From Episyrphus balteatus (lineage: Eukaryota; Arthropoda; Insecta; Diptera; Syrphidae), in NCBI RefSeq assembly GCF_945859705.1, contig NC_079136.1:54450094-54514093 (forward strand): a DNA stretch of 64,000 bases, written 5' to 3'. A program made the position numbers and the translations under genes. Every line of letters begins with the position of its first letter. Within the stretch, counting starts at the first letter, position 1. Below the pieces are notes generated by a model. It did no database searches. It was not told the DNA's origin and saw only the letters and a list, made by a program, of their open reading frames with translations. Positions 1-12,095 of this stretch are shown here, one piece after another.

Positions 1-1600
1 TCGAAAAAACTTTGCACCTTTGTAATATTCTAATGCTAGATTCAAATGAAGAAGGTCAGAGGCCAAAAAGTATAATTTGGTTTCTATGGAAAAATATTTG
101 GTTTTACGAAAAATAGATCTTAAAAATTGTTTTATTTGTTGTTTTTTTTTTTCAATTTTTCTCAATATTTTCTAAAACAAAAATATAGTTTTTCTGCATA
201 ATCTTAAAGAAAAGGTTTTAATCTAAATGACCGCATTTCAAGTTTTTCAAAAATCATACATTTTTTCGGTAACTTTTTCGATTGAAAAATAGACTATTTT
301 TTCAAATTAAATTCGTCAAAAATACAAAAATTGACTTTCTGCTCAAAAAATATTGACAATAGGTAAAAACATAACAAAGTATATTTAACCAGGTTTTGTA
401 AAAGGTTAAAAATAAAAACCAAAGAATGGTATTTTTGCATTCTTCTCAATTTTTTTGAGGTTAATAAAAAAATGGTTCGAGTAAAAGTTGTAGACCATCT
501 ACAACTTTTGAATTAAACTTTTTTCGATAGGAGGTCTACTTTTTACAGAAATCGTAAAAAAACACAATTTTTGACACCTACCCCACTTTTTCGCCTACAC
601 ACACCCATTCCACGACCACCACTTGGTTTTTGGGAAACTGATTTTACCCCTTTCGTATACCATTCATCCTAAATTTTCTCACCACCCATAATGCTGCTAA
701 TATTTTTTTTTTCAAAAATTATTTTTTATCAGTCAGAAGTTTTTTTTAGTTATTTAAGCATCCTCGAAAAGACGAAAAGTTTCAAGAATTGTGCCTTACA
801 TCTATCGTTATTTTGATTGGGACGTAGAAAATCCCTGATAGATTCTTCAGCCTCATCGGTCGAGCCAGGTAAACAATACAACTTTCGTATTGGAAGTTCT
901 GATGCATAGCTTGACGATCACTTTTAAGCAATTTTTCAAATATCTACTTGAAGAAATCTCATTTAAACCGCTAAGAACTTCTTTATATATTATGTATAAT
1001 CAAACAGAAATTTACGATTAGATTTGATAAATGTATTAAAATGAATGACGCCCTAAAAGTTCTACATTCAAATGTCCTTGAAAATATCATAAAACCTCAA
1101 CAACATATTTTCATCAATTTGATTTGCCAAACAAGAACACACTCTGTCAAAACATCCTTAATTGTATCTTTGTCAATAAATCAATGTAGCAGAAAAAAAA
1201 AATGCTCATAAAACCAAACGTGATGCCTTGGGATGTTTTGGATTTAGATTCTCATCCTTGTTGTCATTGTGGGAGGGTAAAAATAAACTCCCATCACCAC
1301 AATATCCCCCAAAAAAAAAACTGGGTCACTTATTTATCCCATTCAACAACTAAGGCGGATTTGATGAGACGATTTTCTGCTCAAAAAAAAAACCGCTCCC
1401 GTTTGCAAAAAAAAAATCACATCCAGGAGCTCAAATCATATCCTCACATAATACATTTTGTGTTTGTTCTTTCATGGCCCGGCCTTCATGTTAACCTTAA
1501 CATCAGATTTATGGCTTTTATTTATAGCTCAATAAGTTGAGCATTTGTGATGATAGTAGCATTTATTTGGATACAATTACGATTGCTAAAATAAAACATT
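1..1600. other. AT-rich spacer, no gene recognised
   Basis: Homopolymer A and T runs dominate. The only open frame above 100 codons (1202-1540) runs through several A-tracts, ends without any domain, and does not look coding. Nothing else is supported here. Confidence 0.6.
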
Positions 1601-1663
1601 TCGACTGAGATTGGAATCATCGCCCGGCAGCCCACCGACCGACCGACCGCCCGCCGCCGGAAC

Positions 1664-1697
1664 TATATATAGCTGGAGCCGAAGCCGGAGGTCATCT
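1664..1697 (+). promoter_or_regulatory. Candidate TATA/Inr core promoter in a GC-rich island
   Basis: TATATATAG begins at 1664. An initiator-like TCATCT (1692-1697; consensus TCAKTY, one mismatch) places its A at 1694, 30 bases downstream of the first T, which is the normal TATA-to-Inr spacing in insects. The stretch just upstream (about 1621-1660) is a GC-rich run of CCGACCGACCG and CCGCCGCCGG units in otherwise AT-rich DNA. No coding exon is recognised downstream, so the transcript would begin with a non-coding exon or be a non-coding RNA. Chance occurrence of a TATA-like string in such DNA is easy; the spacing and local GC content are what raise it. Confidence 0.4.
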
Positions 1698-2576
1698 ACT
1701 TGTGTGATTAACTGCCATTAAATGAATCGGAAATTTACTTACATTCTCGAATTCGAATTGGTAATGGATGCGTGAGCTGAGATATACGAGCATTGAGCAG
1801 TGTGAATTAGAGCATGAGATATAAATAGACCCAGAATGGAATTGCTATCAAAAGGTTGGTTGGTAAAAATTGCAATCAAGCCGGGGGAAACAAGTAAAAA
1901 TTCTGCTTGTGCAAAATGGAAATGATTAAATAGAGTGCAGTAAGCGTTGGTGGGCACCTATATGAAAACGGCGCGGCGGCGGTGAGGTGTGACAACTGCG
2001 GGTTTTATTAATTTGAAAATTTTGTTTTTTTTTTGGGATTGGCCTCAATAGGGAAGGAGGGAATTTTTTAATTTGACGTTTATTTTGTTCAGAATGAATT
2101 TCTTTCTCTGTAAGGGTAACATATACCAACCCTCCTAGTGACCCGTACTATACTTTTTTCAACAATTATTGCCATATCAACTTTTCAGCATGGAAAGGAT
2201 TATAATGCATTGAATTCATTGCGTTTGGTTAGAGTCCGATGTTGCTCATAAAAGGCTCGCAATTTACAGCATACAGAGATAACAGCGAAAAATTCGGGCC
2301 TGTTTAAAATTTGAGTCCATGTAGAAGAGTTTTTTTTTTTTTTTTGCTAGTTTTTGACGTGATAACGTCTTATAAATCGATGAACCATGGCAGCCACCAC
2401 AAAAAAGTGACGCCATTTTCTAACGTTACACTCTTGCACTTTCACAGTGCCTCAAAAAATTTCAATTCAAAATTAAAAATAAACTATTAGAGATACAAAA
2501 ATCTTCTATAGCTTTTTTGAACGATAATAACCTAAAGCTTAATTCGAATGATGGATTTTTAAAAATTCCGTCATTT

Positions 2577-3050
2577 AATAGGGTAAACAGGGGTAAAACG
2601 GAAAGATAAAATTCGGACTAAAATCTAAACGCGAAGTCGTAGAGAATTGATTTTTTTTTGCTATAGATAGATGAGATTAATATAAGAATAATTGCATTTA
2701 AGAAAAAATTCTAAAAAAATTTGAAACTAAGCTATACCGTTTCGCTATAACGGAAATTCGACATATTTGACTTTAAAAAATTCTAACTTCTCTTGTAGGC
2801 ATCTTTGAAATGAGATTGATACGTCATATGAAAGGTGAAATAATAAGCTTTCACATGGTATAAAATTTTTAGGTTGTCAAACAAAAAAATTGAAACCATA
2901 GCGTGAGAACATAAAAAAAAATGTTTTTTTTTACTTTTTTTAATGAATTTCAAAAAATTATAGCTCTTTTTGTAGATGTCTCATAGACCTGATCGATATA
3001 TATATTTTGAGCTAAGACAATAAGCAATACCATAAATCAGTCCAAGCTTG
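2577..3050 (+). repeat. Dispersed repeat family A, copy 1
   Basis: The segment shares long stretches with 42760-42960, 59400-59570 (inverted) and 62200-62430. Shared blocks include GATTGATACGTCATAT, AATAAGCTTTCACATGGTAT, TAGGTTGTCAAACAAAAAAA and GTCTCATAGACCTGATCGAT. No coding potential is seen. It is probably part of an interspersed non-autonomous element whose ends are not resolved here. Confidence 0.7.
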
Positions 3051-4232
3051 TGATTAATATATCACTCTATGATGATTAATTTGAAAGGACTGGTATCAAT
3101 ATTCTAGTGTCGAATTTACTCTGTAGTTCATTAAAGTTATAAATTGTATTGCAGTCTCTTTTAAAAAAATGGAAAAATTGTGCAATTTTTAATGTCCCTG
3201 TTGCAAATTGGCAAACATCTTTAGCCGATTTTTCTCATAGTTCTTTTGCTTACAATTAAGGCATGATTAATTCAATCAATCCCAAACAACAGAAGGAGCT
3301 TTACATTGTAACGTATTTGAATTTTTTGCATGTTGTTTGGTGTTTGAAATAGATTTTATGTGCCGTAACAGTTTTTAGATCGATTTGAACACTTAGAAAT
3401 AATTTTATATTATCCCTTCTATGTAAGAAGCGTCCACAAGTCGCAATTTAACAAATATAACGTAACGTATGCGACATTAAGTCCACCACGTTTAAGCGTT
3501 TATTTTTACTTAAAACTTGATGAAAAGTTTGGCTAGGTGAATATCGATTTAGGAATTAAATTCGCAAACACTTGTTAACTCTTGATAAAGAGTTTTCTGC
3601 CTCTAAAGATGTTTTTCATTGCAATAAATAGCATCTATTACTCTTTTTCCTAATTATAAAAAGTTACCATTTTTCATGGAATGCCCCAGAACTGTTTTAC
3701 TGATATAATTTATGATTTTACGAAGAAACAGTTTAAAATCGTTAGTTTTTGTTTGGCCTGCTCCTGCAGTCAACTATATGTATGAAGATTTCATTTGTGT
3801 TAAAAAAGTTGTTTTTCATTGATGAAAATGGCCATTTTCCTGAGCTTTTCATTTTTATTATGCCAGAATGAACAACATACTGTAAGATACAATTTATTTA
3901 AATGAAGAGGAATCATTGGAAGCGGTTCTACTTGAAACAAGCGATTCTACTTGAAGAGTAATACTCTGAACTAATGAAAACTAGTAGTTGATAAATCAAA
4001 CTGATTTTGGAAACGAAAATCAAAAATTATTATTATTATCGATTGGAAATGAAAGGCATCAACATCAAATTTGAAAACAAATAAAGAATTATAAATTAAA
4101 TTAAACATTGAAACGGATATTTACGATGCTAATATTATTTTTCCGATTCTAAAAATACCTACATTGCTGACTAGAAAAATGATATCGTCATTCTCAAGTT
4201 GTTCTGACTTCCACAAGTTTATACAAATTAGG
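3051..4232. other. AT-rich spacer, nothing recognised
   Basis: There is no open frame of note, no tandem repeat and no inverted repeat that I can support between the family A copy and the hAT-type element. Confidence 0.5.
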
Positions 4233-4240
4233 GTTGTCAC

Positions 4241-5330
4241 TAGTGATGGGAACTATCGAATAAAAACTATCAAACTATCGATAGTTGTAAAATATTCATT
4301 CATTCGATAGTTTTAAATCATTCATTTAGTTACTATTTTCATTCGAATAGTTTTTTCATTTGAATAGTTTTCTTAAACGATAGTTTTTTCATTTGAATAG
4401 TTTTCTTAAACGATAGTTTTTTCATTTGAATAGTATTTTTATTCGATAGTTTTTTCATTCGAATAGTTTTCTTAAACGATAGTTTTTTCATTTGAATAGT
4501 TTTCTTAAACGATAGTTTTTTCATTTGAATAGTATTTTTATTCTAAAGTTTTTTTCATTTGAATAGTTTTCTTAAACGATAGTTCTTTCATTTGAATAGT
4601 ATTTTTATTCGATAGTTTTTTTTTCATTTGAATAGTTTTGTTAAACGATAGTTTTTTAATTTGAATAGTTTTCTTAAGCGATAGTTTTTTCATTCAATAG
4701 TTTTTTCATTTGAATAGTTTTCTTAAACGATAGTTTTTTCATTCGAATAGTTTTCTTAAACGATAGTTTTTTCATTTGAATAGTATTTTTATTCGATAGT
4801 TTTTTCATTCGAAAAGTTTTCTTAAACGATAGTTTTTTCATTTGAATAGTTTTCTTAAACGATAGTTTTTTCATTTGAATAGAATTTTTATTCGATAGTT
4901 TTTTCATTTGAATAGTTTTCTTAAACGATAATTTTTTCATTTGAATAGTATTTTTATTCTATAGTTTTTTTTCATTTCAATCGTTTTCTTAAACGATAGT
5001 TTTGTCATTTGAAAAGTATTTTTATTGGATAGTTTTTTTTTTAAATTTGAATAGTTTTCTTAAACGATAGTTTTTTCATTTGAATAGAATTTTTGTTCGA
5101 TAGTTTTTTCATTCGAATAGTTTTTATCCGATAGTTTATTCGATAGTTTTTATTCGATAGTTTTATTCGATAGTTTATTCGATATTTTATTCGATAGTTT
5201 TATTCGATAGTTTTATTCGATAGTTTTTGTTCGAATGAATAAATGAATGAATGAATGAACTATTCGATAGTTCAAATCATTCAGTTACTAACTATCGATA
5301 GTTGGAATCATTCGATAGTTCCCATCACTA
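4241..5330. mobile_element. hAT-type non-autonomous element (foldback-like MITE)
   Basis: Both ends read inward as TAGTGATGGGAACTATCG, a hAT-like terminal inverted repeat. The element is flanked by a perfect 8-bp direct duplication GTTGTCAC at 4233-4240 and 5331-5338. That target fits the hAT preference nTnnnnAn (T at position 2, A at position 7). The interior has no transposase; it is almost wholly a minisatellite of the subterminal word CGATAGTT joined by AT-rich linkers, plus ATGAATGA units near the right end (about 5233-5260). This is a 1.09-kb element that would need a hAT transposase supplied in trans. Confidence 0.88.
4340..5110. repeat. 33-bp minisatellite inside the hAT-type element
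   Basis: A unit of about 33 bp, CGATAGTTTTTTCATTTGAA followed by TAGTTTTCTTAAA, is repeated roughly 20 times with variants such as ATTCGAATAG and GTATTTTTATT. Because 33 is divisible by three, the minus strand stays open and reads as repeats of MKKLSFKKTIQ; these open frames (4339-4524, 4674-4940) are artefacts. The right part degrades into short TTATTCGATAG units. Confidence 0.9.
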
Positions 5331-5338
5331 GTTGTCAC

Positions 5339-8300
5339 ATGATTTTACTACACTGATCCACACAAATGGATAAGTATAAAAGTTTGTTTAACTATGGTCT
5401 TTAGTTTCGTAAATTTATTGAGTTACATTTGTAAACATCTAGGTATTCTATTTCCGTCTTCTAAATAAAAATCTTTTCACTCACGACTCACCTTTTCTTT
5501 TACTCTTTAGTGAAGATAAATATGTAGGATGTAGGTGAATAAAAAAAGAAGCTCTATTACAAATTTAACTTCTTTAAAATTCTATCCTTGCCGCCGCCGC
5601 CGCCGCCGTGTTGTCAAATGCTATAGCTTGTCTAAGAATTTTTGTTAGCCCACACAGCTATCCCAAAAATAAACAAAAAAAAAAAAAAAAAATTCAAAAC
5701 CACTGCAAAACGAGAATGAAGAACGACAATTTTTATGGTACAACATCTTTATGACTGACTTCTATTATATGAGTATAGAGTAGCCCCAAACGAAGGTTAA
5801 AACATTTTTCATTAGAAACACGACTCTACCCCCCCAAGGAGCAAAAACATAAAATTACCAACAACAACCAAAACCAAACGGAAGAAAAAGAAAAGAACAA
5901 AAAAAAATAAATAAACGAGGAAATAGGTTTATTCCCTTATCATATTGCTCTTTTTTTTTCATTCTCAACTTTTTTTTGTCTGTATTTTAACCGCCTCCTT
6001 CCGTTATTTCCGTGATAAAATGGAAAGATTAATCTCTTTTTTTTGTTTCTTACATCCTTTTTTTTTCATTCTATTTCTTTTCTTCTTCAATTTTTTTTTT
6101 CCTTTCGTAGGTGAAGGAATTTCCCAACGTTCAGAAATATGTATACGACTCGTGCCTAACCTTTACTACTTTTGGTCCTGTAAAAAGGCGATCTTGAACA
6201 GAAAAAAAAAAAAAAAAACAACGGTGATTTATTTAAAGTGAACTCGTCCCTTGGTAAAATAGAAGTTTAAAATCAAACAGAACTTTTTTTCGGCGATTCG
6301 AGTTGGGTTCGGTTAAAGATAACGGCCGCCATAGAAAGATGTAGTAGCTCTCTTTTGTATTATTTCTCAAGAGATCTTTTATTTTTTGATATTCTAATTA
6401 GGATAAGGAAGAAGGTTTCTCAAGATTAGAGAAGGAAAAAACACTTAAAAATTGAGTTGTCCTAAGAGGATCCTTTTTTTTTAATTTATATCCTCTCAAT
6501 AAGCTCAAGAGGTTGTTGTTGTTTTTTGTTATTGTTTTCACAGGTTTTCACAGGTTTTCACAATGAAATAATTAAATTCCTGACCAGGAACCACATATCG
6601 GAGTGTAGGACATGACTTTTTTGAAGACAGAAATTGTAGGTAGGTACCTTTATCCTAAAACCAAAACCAAACAATTGGGACTTTCAGCACATTCGACTTT
6701 TCACAGATTGTGTTGGTATAGGTAAACCTTCTATTTGTGTAGTGTAGATATAGTGACGACATTTTGAATGAGACCGGAAATTAGTGAAAAGATTTATCTT
6801 CCAGGATAGAATTGGAAAATAGGAATGGGATAAAAATACAAAATATATGAGGGGAAAATAGAATTTTTGGGAAATTATCTTCATTTGAAGAATCCAAAGC
6901 TATAACCAAACAATAACCCAAACTAAACCTACTAACCCACACCGGAGATTTGAATTTTCTTCAGATGTGAATCGTCTATTTGTATCTATATTCTCACACA
7001 GGATAACACATAATAATTTATAGAGAAGTATAGGTTAGAGAAGGATGTTTTTGTACATTTTCTGATGATATTGATTTGTCCTCAAGGAATTGAGGTCTTC
7101 GTGCAGAATAATTTACACATGAGATACATCTTGTTACCACAAGCACAAAACCACCAAGCTATTTGTATAAGAGAGAGATGAGTGGGTTTTTGTATATTGA
7201 CAGTGATTTTTACAAATGATGAGGCGTTTGATTTCGACTTTCATTTTATAGAGAGAAAGAAAGGACTGATGGCTGTAGCAACTTGGGATTGAAATGAGAC
7301 TGATGAAGGAATGAAAGAAAAACTAGAACAAATTATAGAAAGTTGGAAATGAGGTTTCTGGGTAAAATAATTTGTGTATTCATGCTGGAAATTTGCAATG
7401 TCGTGCATCATTTTGGACAAAACATATTTGGAATCGGACTTTAATGGGTTTGGAAAATTGTTTTTTTTGGGATGTTTGAAAATTATAATGAAAAACTTCA
7501 AAGTGTTATTAGTAAATGTGGGACAGCGTTAAGTTAATGTTGCATTTTTATATTTTCACGTTTGAATTGCAGATTTTGTAAAAGCTTAAAAATTGTTGAC
7601 TTTAAAATGTAAACTAGCGATGTGTGGACATGGTGCATACAAACGGAAATATAATTAAATTTTCTTGTGTGAATAGTACCGGAGTGTCATGGTTAGTCCG
7701 AAGCTATGTGTTTATAAAAAATTGAAGACTTAACTAATTTTAAATTATCGGCAATTTGCGTTACTATAAAAGAGAATTGTAATAATTTTCTACTAGAATT
7801 TCTGTTTAGTCACTTGTCTTAAAAGAAAAAGTTGAATCAAATCCAACTAAAAAATACCTTTTTTAACATACAATATAAATAAAAATTGGCTATACTTCCT
7901 TTAACAAAAGAAAAAAATCGAATATTTCTTTAACCAATTCCTTAAAGGTAATACAAAAATTGAAATTTTTTTTTAAATCAAATCTTAAATGCAACGTATT
8001 GTCATAGACTAGTGCTAATGACTTTTTCGGAGCCTAAACTTTGAAAAAATTATTATTAACAGATTCGGCAATAGTAAAAGGGGAATGCAGGATCAAGGAT
8101 CAATGGTAGGGATAAGGCGAAAAATCGACTGCAACAGATTGCCGGAATTGGAGTAAGGTAGGTAAAAAAAGGTTTGAAGTTTTGATTTCCGGGAAGAAAG
8201 CCTATCCATAGCTTATTGCAGAATTAAAAGATCTACAACTTTTGTTTGGATCATTTTTTTTCACATTAAAAAATTATTGGATTTAATAAAACATTTTTAG

Positions 8301-8447
8301 TTTAAAACTAATGTCGTTTTCGATTGGAATCACTCAAGGATTCACTCATTCTGAAATCCAATAAAACAGTTTTAATTGCTTCCACTCAATTCTATTTTTT
8401 GTGTGTTTGTGTTTGTTTTTCTGTGAAATTTAAAATGTCAAATATTG
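5339..8447. other. AT-rich spacer with a (CCG)6 microsatellite
   Basis: (CCG)6 lies at 5591-5608. The rest is A/T-tract-rich, including long poly-A (about 5669-5691 and 6201-6217), with no supported gene. The 98-codon frame at 5945-6241 is mostly F, L and K from T and A tracts and is not considered coding. Confidence 0.6.
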
Positions 8448-8880
8448 CACACAGAAAAAAATATGACCCGCTAAAAACTAACAGATTGCCATATTGTTTT
8501 ACCGTCCATACATTTCATAAGGAAATCTTATTAAAATCAACGATTAATAAGGTTTTTTTAAGGAGATTTCTTATTATTTTTATAGAGAAAATCTTATTAA
8601 AATTTGACTGAAAAGTTGATTTTTTTTTGCAACTTAGCACTAGAACAAAAATCGCGATCAATATTTTCATGGCAGGTTGGTTCAGGTGGTAAGGTGGGCG
8701 ACTAATGATTTGAAGTCTCCAGTTCGATTCCCAGCCTGGTCATGTTTTTTTTTATTTTTTTGCAGATTTTAAAACAATAAGGAAAACCTGATTGTTTTAA
8801 TAAGGTTTCCTTCTTGGATGAAAACCATAGAGAAATCTTATTGTTTTTGTTCTATTTTATGTGGTCTATTTTTCTCTGTG
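8448..8880. mobile_element. Small inverted-repeat element with CACA-GAGAAAAA ends
   Basis: The left end reads CACACAGAAAAAAATATGAC. The right end, read inward from 8880, is CACAGAGAAAAATAGACC. These match apart from small gaps, so they form terminal inverted repeats about 20 bp long. Inside, AAGGAAATCTTATT-type words occur in both orientations (around 8520-8600 and 8780-8850), and a tRNA-like segment lies in the middle. A clear target duplication could not be defined, so the superfamily is not assigned. Confidence 0.55.
8671..8741 (+). pseudogene. tRNA-like segment with pol III A and B boxes (SINE head-like)
   Basis: TGGTTCAGGTGG (8678-8689) fits the pol III A box, and AGTTCGATTCC (8721-8731) fits the B box. 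Their spacing is that of a tRNA gene, and the total length is about 71 nt. The acceptor and T stems do not pair properly, so this is not a functional tRNA. It is better read as a tRNA-derived SINE head or tRNA pseudogene inside the surrounding element. T-runs follow at 8745-8760, as a pol III terminator would. Confidence 0.5.
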
Positions 8881-9639
8881 CATAAGACTTGAAAAATAAT
8901 TAATATGTGAAGAAAATAGTACCTAATATTCAACAAATTAATCGGGAATTCGTTTTGCAAAATATTTTAAAAGCTTTATTTATTTGTTTGAAAATAAATA
9001 AACAAATTAATTTCAGAAAACGAAAAAAATTTGAATGAAAAATAATAATAAACAATGATTGAGTGTATTTTTGACATGTGAGTATTCATGTATTAGTGCT
9101 TCTTGATTTGATTCTTATTTGAAATCAAGAAGAGAATTTCTCTTCTGAGAAGCGTTCTGGCTGTCATTTTCATGGCAATAAAACGGTTTCAGAAGTCTTC
9201 TGAATAATTCCGGACACTTCCGGAGAGCCAATCGAAAACGACATAAATATGTTTTTATTTTTGGAGTTTTTGAAAATGTCAATGCTTTTTTCGTCATAAA
9301 AAAATATTTGTGCTTTAAAATTATTATTAGGTTTCACTAAACTAGTAGAGTAACTAAAGATCAAAAAATGGCAATATTACGGAACCCGGCCAAACAGCTC
9401 TGATTTTGATGATCTTTTTTTTCAAACGTCGGTAATTAAAAATACTTTAAAGTGTATAGATTAAAAATTGGTGCTGTTGCCGTTTTGATTTTTTTTCAAA
9501 TTTAATTGAAGATTTTTGTGAACAAAAATTTTTTTTTTTTTTAATTTTGCTTAAATTTTATAAATTTACTAATGCCAAAAGATTGTCTAGGCAATTAAAG
9601 GAAAACAACTATATTATGGCAGTGAAGGACAATCTTAAA

Positions 9640-10400
9640 TCGTTTAGGTGATAAATGCTATTTTCTCACAAACTGACTTCAAACACAACTTCAACACCCA
9701 CAATATTCAAAAATATACATTATAAAAATGCTAGAAGCTTATTCATATTTTTAAAATTAAAATTAAGTAAATTGAAGAAAGGTTTTTTGAAGAAATGGTA
9801 ATTAAACTCAGATTTTTGAAAAAAAAAAAAAATTACCTATTGAAAAAATTTTAACATGTCCTTTTTAAAATTTGTTCGTAATATAAAATGAATTCATTTT
9901 TCAAAAATTTTTTAGCCACATTTATTTTGATTTTATGAAATTTTAAAAGGAAATGTCAATATGTACTACAGTTTATGAAAGAAATTAAAAAGTATTTCAT
10001 TTTCAAAGAACTATTTTTAATAGAAATTTTGAAAAAAAATGTAAATGTTTTTTTCAAAACTGTAATATATATTTCCTGTTCCTCTTCGGAATTCAACTGA
10101 TATCTAATATACATGGCCAAAATTTTTTTTTCAAATAAATTCAAATTTTACTTTGAAAAAGTTTGAAAAAAAAACCATTTAAATTTTTTTAATAACGCTT
10201 TTTTCCAAAATTTTGAGTTGAGGACCATTCTTTCAAAAACTCTTGATTAAATTTAGTGGATTTAAATTTTATAGATAGAAATAAGATTCTGGCTTTTTAA
10301 AAACGTGTATGCAAATAGTGTAGGTGTTGCCGTTGTGTTCAAAACATTTTTTTTGTGTTTGAAGTCAGTTTGTGAGAAAATTGCATTTATCGCTTAAAAG
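9640..10400. repeat. Inverted repeat pair within the nest
   Basis: GATAAATGCTATTTTCTCAC followed by AAACTGACTTCAAACACAA (9651-9690) returns inverted at about 10340-10392. The arms are about 45-55 bp with minor mismatches, enclosing about 650 bp of AT-rich DNA. It may be a small element of its own or an internal arm of the larger one. Confidence 0.65.
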
Positions 10401-10644
10401 ATGGAAGATCAAGGGGCACGGTAGTGCCCAGCCAAGTTCTCTAGCAACTTTGGCACTACACCCTTATTTACAGGAAACAACTCAGGCCATTTTCGACCCC
10501 CCTCTAACTTCCACACCAAAGATGCTAGAAATTTCAAACTCGCTACATTTGTTGAGCTGGCCAAAACCAAACACCTCGCAAAATTTCAGCCTCCTACGAT
10601 GAGTAGTTGCTGAGATATAGGGCTTTAAAAATCGCAAAAACCGT

Positions 10645-10691
10645 AACTGACTCACTGACTCACTGATTCACTGACTCACTGACTCACTGAC
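10645..10691. repeat. 8-bp tandem repeat (ACTGACTC)n
   Basis: ACTGACTC-type units run for about 47 bp with one variant (GATTCACT), directly before the 147-bp array. Confidence 0.9.
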
Positions 10692-10694
10692 AGA

Positions 10695-11740
10695 TCATCA
10701 AAATTATGGAGAACTTCCCGATATCGTAGAAACTTGAAATTTTACACGGTGATAGGACTTGTGGTGTATACAAAGGAAAAAATCGAAAACTTGAGATTTT
10801 CAATTCAGGGGGCGTGGCATCCGCCCATTTCCGCTGAATTTTCATAAAATATTATAGAGCACTTCTGATTATCGTAGAATCTTGAAATTTGGTAGAATAG
10901 TAGAGCTGGTAGTTAATACAAAGGAAAAAATTTAAAACTTGAGAATTTCAGCCAGGGGGCGTGGCAATCGGCTATTTCCGCTGAATTTTCATCAAATATT
11001 ATAGAGCACTTCTGATTATCGTAGAATCTTGAAATTTGGTAAAATGTTAGAGCTGGTTGTTTATACAAATTAACAAATTTAAAATTTGAGAATTTCAGCC
11101 AGGGGGCGTGGCAATCGGCTATTTTCGCTGAATTTTCATCAAATATTATAGAGCACTTCTGATTATCGTAGAATCTTGAAATTTGGTAGAATGGTAGAGC
11201 TGGTTGTTTATACAAATTAACAAATTTAAAATTTGAGAATTTCAGCCAGGGGGCGTGGCAATCGGCTATTTTCGCTGAATTTTCATCAAATATTATAGAG
11301 CACTTCTGATTATCGTAGAATCTTGAAATTTGGTAGAATGGTAGAGCTGGTTGTTTATACAAATTAACAAATTTAAAATTTGAGAATTTCAGCCAGGGGG
11401 CGTGGCAATCGGCTATTTTCGCTGAATTTTCATCAAATATTATAGAGCACTTCTGATTATCGTAGAATCTTGAAATTTGGTAGAATGGTAGAGCTTGTAG
11501 TTTATACAAAGGAAAACATTTTTAATCTAAGAATTTTAGCCAGGGGGGGGCGTGGCAACTGCCTATTTCCGGTGAATTTTCATCAAATATTATAAAGCAT
11601 TTCTAACTTTTGCAGAACATTAAAATTTGGTAGAATGGTAGACCTGGTAGTTTATACAAAAGAAAAAAATTTAAAATTTGACAATTTTAGACAAGGGTCG
11701 TGGTAACCGCCCATTTTCTCTGAGCAATACCTTGCAAAAA
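10695..11740. repeat. 147-bp tandem array, about seven copies
   Basis: The landmark GCCAGGGGGCGTGGCA starts at 10951, 11098, 11245 and 11392, with a variant at 11539: spacing of exactly 147 each time. Degenerate copies flank these at about 10807 and 11686. The central copies are nearly identical; the outer ones diverge. The 198-codon minus-strand frame (10913-11509) exists only because 147 is 49 codons, and it repeats a 49-residue block; I do not regard it as a protein. Confidence 0.93.
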
Positions 11741-11747
11741 GTAGTGA

Positions 11748-12095
11748 AATCACAACAAAAACATTACTGTTAAAAAAAGAGCCAAGTTCTCCTATGTTGA
11801 AGTTATGCTAGCACAAAAAGTACTGAAATGTAAAAGTGTACCAAGTTCTAAAGCTTGGCTTTAAATTTGTATACATAAAATGTTGATTGTTTACTTGGCA
11901 ATTTTTCAAATAGCTTTAAAAATCGGTAATTTAAAAAAAAATTGTCAAGAGAACAATCGACATTTTATTTATACAAATTTAAAGCCAAGCTTTAGAACTT
12001 GGTACACTTTTACATTTCAGTACTTTTTGTGCTAGCATAACTTCAACATAGGAGAACTTGGCTCTTTTTTTAACAGTAATGTTTTTGTTGTGATT
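11748..12095. repeat. Long near-perfect palindrome, arms about 144 bp
   Basis: The left arm 11748-11891 (starting AATCACAACAAAAAC) is repeated inverted at 11952-12095 (ending GTTTTTGTTGTGATT), with only a few mismatches. The spacer is about 60 bp, and parts of it also pair (CTTGGCAATTTTT with AAAAATTGTCAAG). Blocks such as GCCAAGTTCTCCTATGTTGA and AAGCTTGGCTTTAAATTTG are fully conserved between arms. A transcript would fold into one long hairpin. Confidence 0.92.

Noticed and set aside
4339..4940. Open frames made of MKKLSFKKTIQ repeats
   Set aside because: Artefact of the 33-bp minisatellite inside the hAT-type element.
8671..8741. Functional tRNA gene
   Set aside because: A and B boxes are present, but acceptor and T stems do not pair, so only a tRNA-derived relic is claimed.
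10913..11509. 198-codon minus-strand frame with a 49-residue repeat containing DNQKCSIIFDENSAKIADCH
   Set aside because: The repeat unit is 147 bp, a multiple of three, so one stop-free unit makes the entire array open. The array continues past the frame on both sides as non-coding repeat.
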